DNA from: Pseudomonadota bacterium
GTDB lineage: Bacteria > Myxococcota_A > UBA9042 > GCA-2863065
Length of the DNA: 64,000 nt
NCBI GenBank assembly: GCA_005776725.1
Contig: SXOO01000226.1
Location: 1-64,000 of the forward strand
Direction of reading: 5' to 3'
The translations under genes and the position numbers were made by a program. This document shows positions 10,446 through 19,668 of the stretch, piece after piece. A model generated the notes under the pieces. The model had not been told where the DNA came from and did no database searches. It saw only the letters and a list, made by a program, of their open reading frames with translations. Position 1 is the stretch's first letter. Each line of letters opens with the position of its first letter.

Positions 10446-10453
10446 GAGCGTCG

Positions 10454-11041
10454 TCAGTCGACCTGGACGCGGAAGCGCACGGCCCGGCAGTGCGGGTTCT
10501 CGACCGTGAGCCGGAGGAACTCGGCCGGCGGCTGCACGCCGCGCACATGGTCGGGTACTACAGCCCCGCTGCCCACCGCGAGGACGAAAGAACCTACGGT
10601 AGAGCCTACGTCGAAGCGCTGTTCCAGCACCGGCTGTCCGCGGCCGTCGAGGAGCTGAGCGCGAACCCGAATGAGCTTCGCGCCGTCGCCCATGGCGTCG
10701 AACCGCGCCGTGAGGGCTGTGCGCGGTGAGAGACCGACGTAGCGGGTCTCACTGCAGGGCACGACGACTGAGAAGGTCGCACGGGAGTCGCCGATGTGGG
10801 CGGGGCCCGCCTTGGCTGTGACGAGCGTGGTGGTGCCGATGGCTCCGTCGCCGTCCGGCGGCGTGGCGGTCGTGCCGTGCGTGCGTGGGGCGCAGGCTTG
10901 AACTACCAGCACGCAAGCCGCGAGCGCTGCACGGACCGCCAGCGCGGGGACGCCCAAGGAGCGCCCGAGCTCGCGGGCGCGAAAGCGAAGAGAATGGGCC
11001 GTGGTGAGGCTCCAGGGTGGGCGCCGACGCATGCAGCGCAT
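10454..11041 (-). CDS. Hypothetical lipoprotein
   Basis: ORF with signal and lipobox ACVLVVQAC; no recognised domain. Confidence 0.5.
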   Translation of the reverse strand: MRCMRRRPPWSLTTAHSLRFRARELGRSLGVPALAVRAALAACVLVVQACAPRTHGTTATPPDGDGAIGTTTLVTAKAGPAHIGDSRATFSVVVPCSETRYVGLSPRTALTARFDAMGDGAKLIRVRAQLLDGRGQPVLEQRFDVGSTVGSFVLAVGSGAVVPDHVRGVQPPAEFLRLTVENPHCRAVRFRVQVD

Positions 11042-11264
11042 GGTGCGGGAGGTTCTCTATGCAGGCAAGTGAAGGCCGGGCTCCCGGCGCCGACCCTCCC
11101 CCCGGAGGTCCTGCGTCGGGAGCCCGCGATAGCTGACGTGTGTCACCCCTGGAACGAGCAGGTCGGGCGTCGCCCCGGGGAGCGGCTTGGCTTGGAGGCC
11201 CGCCGCAACTGTCGAACTCATCATCGGGGCAGAGGGCGGGCGCGTGAATGGCTCCGATGGGTTG

Positions 11265-11288
11265 ATTGACTAGCCTCCGTGAGTCAAT
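11265..11288. promoter_or_regulatory. Perfect 7-bp inverted repeat ATTGACT-N10-AGTCAAT (candidate operator)
   Basis: Read directly; lies in the 435-bp intergenic region upstream of the HisKA-like/response-regulator pair. Confidence 0.35.
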
Positions 11289-11475
11289 TTGCAGTGGAGT
11301 GGTCCCGAGTGATGACGTTCTTCTACAGGGCGCCGGCCGCCGGGCGATATCTAGCGACATCTAACCGTCGCGTACCTAGCCGCTGCGCTCGGGGGCCGGA
11401 AGCGGTTCTGGGTCCGAGGCGCTGCAGAGGGAAGCTGGGACGACGCCACGAGACGGCGCATCAAGGAGGGGCGAC

Positions 11476-12078
11476 ATGGGGAGCACCCGGCACGACATCG
11501 GGAACCACCTTCAAATCCTAGCGAGCTTGGCTACCGACGAACCGTACGTCGAGGGCGAGCCGAGCGCCGCGGAGATGAGCGAGCGCTTCGCAGTTCTACT
11601 GGCGGCGTGCTCGGCCGTGTATCGGATGGCGCGCCCTTCGAACGTGGTTGGTGGGGCCCTTTCGGTCTCGGTGAACGCCTTCCTCGTCGAGCTCCAGCGG
11701 GTCCTGCCGCAGCTCGGCGTCATCGAAAAGTCCGGGATGAGCGGGCCGCCGCCGTGCGTGTCGGTCGACGCCGCGGTCCGGGTCGCCGTAGCCACAGTGC
11801 TGCTCCACCGCTGCATGGGATCCGAGGAGGTCCGCGTGAGCGCGAGCTTCGGCGAGCTGGGGCTCTCGGTCAGGATTTTCACGCCGCACGCGAGGCCGCT
11901 CCTTCGCCTCCTCGGAAATGCCGAACGCTTGGCGGACGCGCTCGACCTCACGGACGCGCTGCTCGGTCCTGCCGGCGCCACCGTGGACGCGAGCTCCGAG
12001 CGCGGGGGGTTTGAGGTGTGTCTGCCGCCCGACACGCGCCGTAGAGCGGCTGACATGACCCAAGCGGGGGCCGCATGA
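11476..12078 (+). CDS. Histidine phosphotransferase/degenerate histidine-kinase-like protein
   Basis: N-terminal H-box-like STRHDIGNHLQILASL; no obvious N or G boxes; 4-nt overlap with response regulator gene. Confidence 0.55.
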   Translation: MGSTRHDIGNHLQILASLATDEPYVEGEPSAAEMSERFAVLLAACSAVYRMARPSNVVGGALSVSVNAFLVELQRVLPQLGVIEKSGMSGPPPCVSVDAAVRVAVATVLLHRCMGSEEVRVSASFGELGLSVRIFTPHARPLLRLLGNAERLADALDLTDALLGPAGATVDASSERGGFEVCLPPDTRRRAADMTQAGAA

Positions 12079-12767
12079 TCTCTCGCACCGCGGTGATCGT
12101 CGAAGATGACGCCATGGCCAGGAGGGCCCTCGGGCGAGGCCTCAGGACGGGCGGGTTCACAGTGCACGGCGAAGCCGGGACCGCAGCGGCTGGGCTCGAT
12201 CTCGTGAGGGCGCACCAACCTGCGCTGGTGTTCGTAGACGTGGGCCTCGGCGACGAGCGTGACGGGATCGCCCTGGTGGAGGACATCCGCATCGTCTCCG
12301 ACGCAGGCGTCGTGCTCGTCACGGCCCACTGGGACCCGAGGACCCTCGAGCGCGCTCGGGTCGGCGGCGCCATCGGCATCGTCATCAAGCCGTTCCACCA
12401 GGGGCAGCTCATCGCGAGCGCGGAGTTGGCGCTCACCTTGGCGGCTCACCGTCCAGAAAAGGACACCCGGTACCTCGAGCAGATCGCGGGTATCCTCGCC
12501 CAAGCCGGTGTGCTGCCCGACCGGAGCGCCGCTGTGGACGCGCGCGCTTCGTTCGAGTCGCGGCCCGAATTCGCGTCGCTTACCGGCCGCGAGGTCGAGG
12601 TGGTGCAGGCCTTCATGGTTCACGGGCGGGTCGACAAAGTGGCGCGCGCGCTGAGCATCTCTGCGCACACGGTGCGCAACCACCTGAAGGCCGTCTACTC
12701 GAAGCTGGGCGTCAAGAGCCAGGCCGAGCTGGTGGCGCGCTTCCACACCCGACAGCTCGCCGGCTGA
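12075..12767 (+). CDS. Response regulator, REC domain plus LuxR-type HTH
   Basis: REC residues VIVEDDAMARRAL, ALVFVDVGLGDERDG, IGIVIKPF; HTH LTGREVEVVQAFMVHGRVDKVARALSISAHTVRNHLKAVYSKLGV. Confidence 0.9.
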   Translation: MISRTAVIVEDDAMARRALGRGLRTGGFTVHGEAGTAAAGLDLVRAHQPALVFVDVGLGDERDGIALVEDIRIVSDAGVVLVTAHWDPRTLERARVGGAIGIVIKPFHQGQLIASAELALTLAAHRPEKDTRYLEQIAGILAQAGVLPDRSAAVDARASFESRPEFASLTGREVEVVQAFMVHGRVDKVARALSISAHTVRNHLKAVYSKLGVKSQAELVARFHTRQLAG

Positions 12768-12824
12768 TCGCTGGACGGCACGAGGCCGCCCGGAAGCGCC
12801 GCCGCGACCTTGGCGCCCTGAGGG

Positions 12825-15800
12825 CTACTGGCAGGTGTTGCAGCTGGGGTCGGGTCCGCTGACGCAGCCGTTGGCTTTGGTGCAACCGTCCAAGCACGTG
12901 CTGCCTCCAACCGAGCAGGCGCCCGAGAGACAGCTCACGTCGCACGCGCAGGCGGGGCCGCAGTCGACGCCATCGCGGCACGCGGTGCCGCTGCAGGTGA
13001 CGTCGCAGGTGCCCGTGCCGCAGGCCACGCCGTGTTCGCAGGAGTCGCCGGAGCAGGTGACGTCGCACGGCCCCTCGCCGCACTGCACCCCGTCCTTGCA
13101 CGCGCTCCCCACGCAGTTGACCGTGCACTCCGTGGCGTTGACACAGCTCACGCCCTTGTCGCACGACTTCTCGCCGCAGGTAATGTCGCACGGGCCGGGC
13201 CCGCACGACACGTTGTTGCGGCACGAGTCGCCCAGGCACGTGATGTCGCAGCTCGCGGCCGCCGAGCAGTCCACCACTTTGTCACAGCTCTTGTCGTTGC
13301 AGAGCACGGCGCAGTCGCCGGTGCCACACACGATGTTGCCCTTGCAGGAGTCGGTGGCGCACTGGACGGAGCAGTCGCTGGAGTCGCCGCAGACCACGCC
13401 CTTGTCGCAGCTCTTCCCGGCGCAGTCGACGTCGCAGGGCCCCGCGCCGCAGAGGATCTCGCCCTTGCACGAGTCGGCGGCGCAGTCGACCGAGCACTGG
13501 AGGCCCTGAGTGCAGTCCACTACGCCTTCGCAACCCTTCTTGCCGGTGCAGGTGATGTCGCACGCCCAGCCAGGTGGGCACACGCAGTTCTTGCCGGTGC
13601 ACACCATGCTGCACACGCCGTTCGCGCAGCCGAGCCCGCACCCGGGCGGACACGCCACGTTGTCGCAACCGTCGCCCACACCGTTGTTGTCGGAGTCCGC
13701 CTGCGTCGGGTTGGGGACCAGCGGGCAGTTGTCGATGTCGCCGCACACCCCATCGCCATCTTCGTCGTCGTTGGGGTCGGACGCACAGGAGTCGCAGGCG
13801 TTGCCACGGGCGTCGCCGTCCTGATTCGCCTGGTTGGGGTTGGCTAGGGTCGGGCAGTTGTCCACGTCGCCGCACACCCCGTCGCCATCGGTGTCGTTCT
13901 CTGCGTCCTTCGGGCAGCTGTCGCAGGGGTTGCCGAGCCCGTCGAAGTCGGCGTCCACCTGCGAGGGGTTGGCCACGCTGGGGCAATTGTCCGCGTTGCC
14001 GCAGATGGCGTCGCCGTCCTCGTCGTTCAGCGCGTCGAAGGGACACGCGTCGCACAGATTGCCCGCGCCGTCGTCGTCGCCGTCGGCCTGAGTGGGGTTG
14101 TACACCGTGGGGCAGTTGTCGGCGTCGGCGCACAAGGCATCGCCGTCCTGGTCGTTCTTGGGGTCGCTCACGCACGCGTCGCAGACGTCGCCACGGCCGT
14201 CGCCGTCGGCGTCCTCCTGGCCGGGGTTGGCCTCGGTGGGGCAGTTATCGGTGCTGCCGCAGTGTCCGTCGCCCTCGACATCGTTGATGGCGTCGCCGGG
14301 GCACGGGTCGCACACGTCACCCAGTTGGTCGAAGTCGCTGTTCGACTGCGTGGGGTTGGGGACGGTGAGGCAGTTGTCCAGGTTGTCGCAGACGCCGTCC
14401 AGGTCCGTGTCGTTCTGGGCGGCCACAGGGCACGCGTCACAGGCGTTGCCCAGTCCGTCTGCGTCGCTGTCCGCCTGCGCCGGATCGAACACCGACGGGC
14501 AGACGTCCACGTCGCTGCAGATCCCGTCACCGTCCGAATCACCGACGGCTGAGAGCGGGCACGGGTCGCACGCGTCGCCCACGTTGTCGCCGTCCGCGTT
14601 CGCTTGCGACGCGTTGCCTACCGACGGGCAGTTGTCGACGTTGCCGCACACGGTATCGCCGTCCTTGTCGTTGGCTGGGTCCTGTTTGCACGCGTCGCAC
14701 GCATCGCCCTGCCCATCGTCGTCCTGATCGTGCTGGCCCGGGTTGCTGGTTAGCGGGCAGCTGTCATAGAGGTCGCACACGCCATCGCCGTCAGTGTCGG
14801 GACCGCAGTTCTCGCAGGCGTCGCCCTTGCCGTTGCCGTCGAGGTCCTCCTGGCCCGGGTCCGGGACGAAGGGGCAGATGTCCACGTTGCCGCAGAGGCC
14901 GTCGCCGTCCTTGTCGTTGAGCGGGTCGTTGGGACACGCGTCGCACGCGTCGCCCAGGCCATCGAAGTCCTGGTTGGTCTGGTCGGGGTTGCTGGTACCC
15001 GCGCAGTTGTCGAGGTCGGCGCAGAGGTCGTCGCCGTCGCCGTCGTTGCTCGGATCCTTCGGGCAGGGGTCGCAGGAGTCGCCGAACGCGTCCCCGTCCA
15101 GGTTCTTCTGGATCTTGTTGCCGAGGTCCGGGCAATTGTCGATGTTGCCGCAGATCGAGTCGTGGTCAGCGTCGTCCTGCGGGTCCAACGGGCATGGGTC
15201 GCAGGCGTCGCCCCCCTCGTCGCCATCGGCGTCCAACTGCTCGGGGTTGGGTGAGCTGGGGCAATTGTCGACGTTGCCGCACACCCCATCGGAGTCGACG
15301 TCGTTGGCGGGATCGGCCGGACACGCGTCGCAGAGATCGCCGCGACCGTCGGAGTCGGCGTCGACCTGCTGAGCGTTGGAGAGGTCCGGGCAGTTGTCCT
15401 CGTCGGCGCAGAACCCATCCTCGTCGGCGTCGTCCAGTGCGTCCCCGGGGCAGGGATCGCAGGCGTCCCCCATCCCGTCGAGATCGCCATCGGCCTGATT
15501 CGGGTCGAACACCCCCGGGCACACGTCTACGGCCGTGCAGACCCCGTCGCTGTCGGTCTCCGGACCGAAGTCCAGCGCACAGGGGTCGCAGGCGTCGCCG
15601 ATCCCGTCGCCATCGCCGTCCTCCTGGAGGGGATCGGCCTGCTTCGGGCAGACGTCCAGTGACTGGCACACGCCGTCGCCGTCGGGGTCGTTGGGCGCGT
15701 CGAGCGGGCAGGGGTCGCAGGCGTCGCCCGCCCCGTCCCCGTCTCCGTCGAGCTGCTCCGGGTTGGCCTCGTTGGGGCAGGTGTCCACGTCGCCGCAAGC

Positions 15801-18377
15801 ACCGTCCTTGTCCAGGTCGTTGGCGGGGTCCTTGGGGCACGCGTCGCACAGGTCGCCCAGCCCGTCGTAGTCGATGTCCAGCTGGTCCGAGTTCGGCAGG
15901 TTGGGGCAGTTGTCGACGTTGGCGCAGCGCCCGTCGCCGTCGGCGTCGTTGGCTGGGTCCAGCAGGCAGGGGTCGCACTCGTCGCCCAGCCCGTCGTCGT
16001 CGGAGTCGGCCTGCGAGGGATTGAAGAGCCCTGGGCAGTTGTCGGCGTCGCCGCACGCCTCGTCGTTGTCCGAGTCGTCCACGACTCCCACCGGACAGGC
16101 GTCGCAGACGTCGCCTTGTCCGTCTTTGTCGGTGTCGAGCTGATCCGCGTTGTTCACCGCGGGGCAGTTGTCGACGCCCGCACACAGACTGTCACCGTCG
16201 GCGTCGTTGTCGTCGTCGGCCGGGCAGGGATCGCACAGGTCGCCGAGCCCATCGTGGTCGCTGTCGGCCTGCGCCGGGTCCGCCACAGTGGGGCAGTCGT
16301 CGAAGGGCGCGCACGCGCCGTCCTTGTCGGCGTCATTGGCGGGGTCGGCCGCGCACAGGTCGCACGCGTCCCCCTTACCGTCGGCGTCCCCGTCCAGCTG
16401 CTCCGGGTTGGGCGCGAAGGCGCAGTTGTCCTGGTTACCGCAGACGCCGTCGCCGTCCTTGTCGTTGCCCGGGTCCAGTGGGCACGGTTCGCACACGTCG
16501 CCCTTGGTGTCGGCGTCGGCGTCCAGCTGGTCGGTGTTGCCCACGCTCGGGCAGTTGTCGACGTTGCCGCAGACGCTGTCGCCGTCGCCGTCGTTCTGTG
16601 CGTCCTTCGGGCAAAGGTCGCAGAGGTCGCCTAGCGCGTCACCGTCCAGGTTCTTCTGATCGGGGTTGCCCATGGTCTGGCAGTTGTCCACCGGGTCGCA
16701 CACGCCGTCTTCGTCGGTGTCGAGCGCGCAGGGCGTACAGACCGGGCCGGGCTCGTTCGGGCACGGGTCCACGTCGGCGCAGACGCCGTCGCCGTCCTTG
16801 TCGTTGGCCGGGTCCAGCGGACACGCGTCGCACGCATCGCCGAGCTCGTCGCCGTCCGTGTCCAGCTGCTGGGCGTCCGACACGGCCGGGCACACGTCTA
16901 CGTTACCGCAGACTCCGTCGGCGTCGCCGTCGTTGCCGGGGTCGAGCGGGCAGGGGTCGCAGGCGTCCCCCTTGCCATCGCCGTCCAGGTCGAGCTGGGT
17001 GGGGTCGGAGACGTCGGGGCACGCGTCGAGCGAGCCACAGACACCGTCGCCGTCAACGTCGTCGATCGCGTCCGCCCCACAGGCGTCGCACGCGTCGCCA
17101 CTGCCGTCGCCGTCCGTGTCGAGCTGTGCGGGGTTGGGGAGGAAGGGACAGTTGTCGTCGGCGGCGCAGTGACCGTCCGCGTCCTTGTCGTTGGCAGGAT
17201 CGGCGAGGCAGGTGTCGCAGAGATCACCCACCCCGTCGTTGTCGCCGTCCAGCTGCTCCGGGTCGGAGACGTCGGGGCACAGGTCGCAGGCGTCGCCCTT
17301 GCCGTCCAGGTCCACGTCGAGCTGCAGGGGGTCCGCGTCCAGCGGGCAAGCGTCAGCGTTGCCGCACGCGCCGTCCCCGTCGGGATCGATGTTGTCCGGG
17401 TCCTCTGGGCAGGGGTCGCACACGTCTCCGGCCCCGTCCTCATCGGCGTCCTCTTGCTCCGGGTTGGGCTGGAGCACGCAGTTATCCAGCGCGTCGACCA
17501 CCCCGTCGGAGTCGAGGTCGGACGGTGATCCACACTCCGCATTTCCGTCGCCGTTGCTGTCCGGGAAGCCGGCGTCCGTGAGGCCATCGCAGTCGTCGTC
17601 GATGCCGTTGCAGACGTCCTGCTGCGGCGTGACCGCCGAGCACTCCGCCCAGCCGTCCGCGCCGAGGCAGGTCATGGAGCCGCCGCAGCTCCCGTGCTCG
17701 TTGGTGGTGGCGCAGCTCTGCGAGACGCCTTCCGTCGCGCGCCCGCAGCAGGCCGAGCCCGCGACGGGTGCGCACACGCGTCGGTTCTCGAGGAGCGGCA
17801 CCCCAGCGCGCTCCACGCACTCGGTGCCGCTCGGGCACACGGCTTTTTCGCCGTTGCAGCTCAGGAGACACAGCCCCTGTGAGCCGGCGCCGGCGGGCCC
17901 GTCGCCTCCGTCCTCGCTGGTGGCGCAGACCGAGACGCCGTCGCAGTCGAGCTGCGACGTGCACACCGCGCATGTGGCGGCGGGAAGCGGGACGCACACG
18001 AGGAGCAGGTCTGCGCCGGCCCGGTTGGCGACGCCCTTACAGGTCCACCCCTCGGGGCAGCTCTCCAGGCAGTCGATGGTGCACACCGAGCCGTCCTCGC
18101 CCTGGATGCACCACCCGCCGTCGCAGTCGCTGTTGGCCTGGCAGGCCTCGCCGAAGTGAGGGGGCAGCTCGGGTTCGTCGAGGTCGCTGCCGGGCCCGGA
18201 CGTCGAGTCCGACGCGGCCATGTCGCCGGAGGGGCCCGGAGCGTCGCCCGTGACGTCCATATCGAGGCCCGAGCCCGCGTCGCCGTTGGACGCGTCGTCG
18301 TCAGAGCCTCCACACGCGACGACGGCCATCGCGAGACACACGCCGGCCATCCAGACAACACTGCCGCTGCACTTCAA
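12825..18377 (-). CDS. Giant Cys/Asp-rich lipoprotein: MopE-like CNGIDDDCDG motif, ~30 thrombospondin type 3-like calcium-binding modules, C-terminal Cys-rich 20-aa repeats
   Basis: 1850 aa; lipobox MAVVAC; repeated DGVCGNVDNCPxxxNPxQxDxDxDGxGDxCDxCPxDPxND; CNGIDDDCDGLTDAGF; C-terminal CDVTCSGDSCEHGVACG-type repeats. Confidence 0.92.
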   Translation of the reverse strand: MKCSGSVVWMAGVCLAMAVVACGGSDDDASNGDAGSGLDMDVTGDAPGPSGDMAASDSTSGPGSDLDEPELPPHFGEACQANSDCDGGWCIQGEDGSVCTIDCLESCPEGWTCKGVANRAGADLLLVCVPLPAATCAVCTSQLDCDGVSVCATSEDGGDGPAGAGSQGLCLLSCNGEKAVCPSGTECVERAGVPLLENRRVCAPVAGSACCGRATEGVSQSCATTNEHGSCGGSMTCLGADGWAECSAVTPQQDVCNGIDDDCDGLTDAGFPDSNGDGNAECGSPSDLDSDGVVDALDNCVLQPNPEQEDADEDGAGDVCDPCPEDPDNIDPDGDGACGNADACPLDADPLQLDVDLDGKGDACDLCPDVSDPEQLDGDNDGVGDLCDTCLADPANDKDADGHCAADDNCPFLPNPAQLDTDGDGSGDACDACGADAIDDVDGDGVCGSLDACPDVSDPTQLDLDGDGKGDACDPCPLDPGNDGDADGVCGNVDVCPAVSDAQQLDTDGDELGDACDACPLDPANDKDGDGVCADVDPCPNEPGPVCTPCALDTDEDGVCDPVDNCQTMGNPDQKNLDGDALGDLCDLCPKDAQNDGDGDSVCGNVDNCPSVGNTDQLDADADTKGDVCEPCPLDPGNDKDGDGVCGNQDNCAFAPNPEQLDGDADGKGDACDLCAADPANDADKDGACAPFDDCPTVADPAQADSDHDGLGDLCDPCPADDDNDADGDSLCAGVDNCPAVNNADQLDTDKDGQGDVCDACPVGVVDDSDNDEACGDADNCPGLFNPSQADSDDDGLGDECDPCLLDPANDADGDGRCANVDNCPNLPNSDQLDIDYDGLGDLCDACPKDPANDLDKDGACGDVDTCPNEANPEQLDGDGDGAGDACDPCPLDAPNDPDGDGVCQSLDVCPKQADPLQEDGDGDGIGDACDPCALDFGPETDSDGVCTAVDVCPGVFDPNQADGDLDGMGDACDPCPGDALDDADEDGFCADEDNCPDLSNAQQVDADSDGRGDLCDACPADPANDVDSDGVCGNVDNCPSSPNPEQLDADGDEGGDACDPCPLDPQDDADHDSICGNIDNCPDLGNKIQKNLDGDAFGDSCDPCPKDPSNDGDGDDLCADLDNCAGTSNPDQTNQDFDGLGDACDACPNDPLNDKDGDGLCGNVDICPFVPDPGQEDLDGNGKGDACENCGPDTDGDGVCDLYDSCPLTSNPGQHDQDDDGQGDACDACKQDPANDKDGDTVCGNVDNCPSVGNASQANADGDNVGDACDPCPLSAVGDSDGDGICSDVDVCPSVFDPAQADSDADGLGNACDACPVAAQNDTDLDGVCDNLDNCLTVPNPTQSNSDFDQLGDVCDPCPGDAINDVEGDGHCGSTDNCPTEANPGQEDADGDGRGDVCDACVSDPKNDQDGDALCADADNCPTVYNPTQADGDDDGAGNLCDACPFDALNDEDGDAICGNADNCPSVANPSQVDADFDGLGNPCDSCPKDAENDTDGDGVCGDVDNCPTLANPNQANQDGDARGNACDSCASDPNDDEDGDGVCGDIDNCPLVPNPTQADSDNNGVGDGCDNVACPPGCGLGCANGVCSMVCTGKNCVCPPGWACDITCTGKKGCEGVVDCTQGLQCSVDCAADSCKGEILCGAGPCDVDCAGKSCDKGVVCGDSSDCSVQCATDSCKGNIVCGTGDCAVLCNDKSCDKVVDCSAAASCDITCLGDSCRNNVSCGPGPCDITCGEKSCDKGVSCVNATECTVNCVGSACKDGVQCGEGPCDVTCSGDSCEHGVACGTGTCDVTCSGTACRDGVDCGPACACDVSCLSGACSVGGSTCLDGCTKANGCVSGPDPSCNTCQ

Positions 18378-18509
18378 AGAGGTCCCCCGAGATACACAAG
18401 ATCGGAAGTCACTTCGCCCACGCCAGCGCTCAGCCTAACGGCCGAGTTGGCCGTGGCAAGCGCTTCCGACACGGCGGTCTGTTGCCGCGCCGGCTCCCGG
18501 GCGTGCTCG

Positions 18510-19502
18510 CTACGGCAACAGCCCGCCGGGAACGCCCTTGGTGACGATGGCCACTGCGTCGTGCGGGTGGAGGCTCTCGAAGTGGGCCGCGCGCACCCGG
18601 AAGTCTGCGACTTCGGGCACTTCCAGCGCCGCCGCCAGCCTCCGAGCTGCGTCCTCGCAGAACATCAGGTTCTGGCCGTTCAGCAGCGCGAAGGCCTGCT
18701 CGTCCTCGCGCTTCACCGCCGCCTGGACCGCTGTGCGGACGGCGCGCTCGAGCCTGTCGATCAGGGCTCCGGGGTGCCCGAGGCCCGGTTGCCGGAACAG
18801 CTCGGCCCCCGACGCGAGGCGCACGGTCACCTCCGCCTCGCTGCGCTGGCTGTGCGGTGTTGCCACGACGCCGCGCTCGCTCCCCAGCCACTCAGTCACT
18901 GCTTCGCGGGTGAGCGGCAGGCCCGCGTCGAGGTCGCGCTCGAACTGCTCTTGGATGAGCTGCCGCGCCAGCGCCGCCGAGCACGGACAGGTCGAGGAGT
19001 AGACCACGGTGGTCGACACCTTCACGTCGAGACCCGCGCCGCCCGAGGTGGCCTCCACGATTACGGGGTAGCGACGCCAACCGGCGTTGGCGCTCCGCAG
19101 CGCAGGGCGGCGCTCCAGCCACTCGAAAGCGATCCGAATCGAGGCGCGAGTCGACAGCCCCACATGCGACGCCACGAGCTCGCCGAGCAGCGCTTCGAGC
19201 ATGGTCCCGCTCAGCGGCGCCTCGTCGAGGTGGCGCTGAACCGTGAGGAACATACGCGACATGTGGACGCCCTTGGCGAACTCGTCGTCGAGGCTGACCG
19301 ACACGTCCACCATTGCCGAGACCACGAGGCGCTGCCCATCGCGGAGCAAGATGACCGGGGTCTCGATGCGCTCCATGCCGACACGGTCGAGTCGGCCGCG
19401 CACCGCCGGGGCGGCGTCGCTCGCAACGTCCGGCATGACTCGGGCCTGCAGGAGGGGCGCGAGATCCGAGTCGCCCTCGGGCGTTGTGCGTTCGGTTTCC
19501 AC
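18510..19502 (-). CDS. folE2: GTP cyclohydrolase I type 2 (FolE2)
   Basis: GVHMSRMFLTVQ, STCPCSAALARQ, NGQNLMFCEDAARRLAAAL motifs. Confidence 0.92.
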   Translation of the reverse strand: METERTTPEGDSDLAPLLQARVMPDVASDAAPAVRGRLDRVGMERIETPVILLRDGQRLVVSAMVDVSVSLDDEFAKGVHMSRMFLTVQRHLDEAPLSGTMLEALLGELVASHVGLSTRASIRIAFEWLERRPALRSANAGWRRYPVIVEATSGGAGLDVKVSTTVVYSSTCPCSAALARQLIQEQFERDLDAGLPLTREAVTEWLGSERGVVATPHSQRSEAEVTVRLASGAELFRQPGLGHPGALIDRLERAVRTAVQAAVKREDEQAFALLNGQNLMFCEDAARRLAAALEVPEVADFRVRAAHFESLHPHDAVAIVTKGVPGGLLP

Positions 19503-19668
19503 AGGGTCTCCTCGAGCTTGGGGCCGGGGAAGCTAGCCGTCCGTACGGACCCGCGCAAGCACGGCGTCGTCGCTAGCGCCTCGCAAGCCAAGCAGCGATC
19601 GCGAGATCGCGTGCGGTGCGCCATCGCCGGGATTGAGTCCCGGAGCCCAGCGGTTATCTTGCGCGCCG

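Noticed and set aside
12825-18377. TSP3 DNA repeats as a possible CRISPR or satellite array
   Set aside because: Periodicity follows protein modules in a single intact ORF, with diverged DNA; no conserved repeat/variable spacer structure
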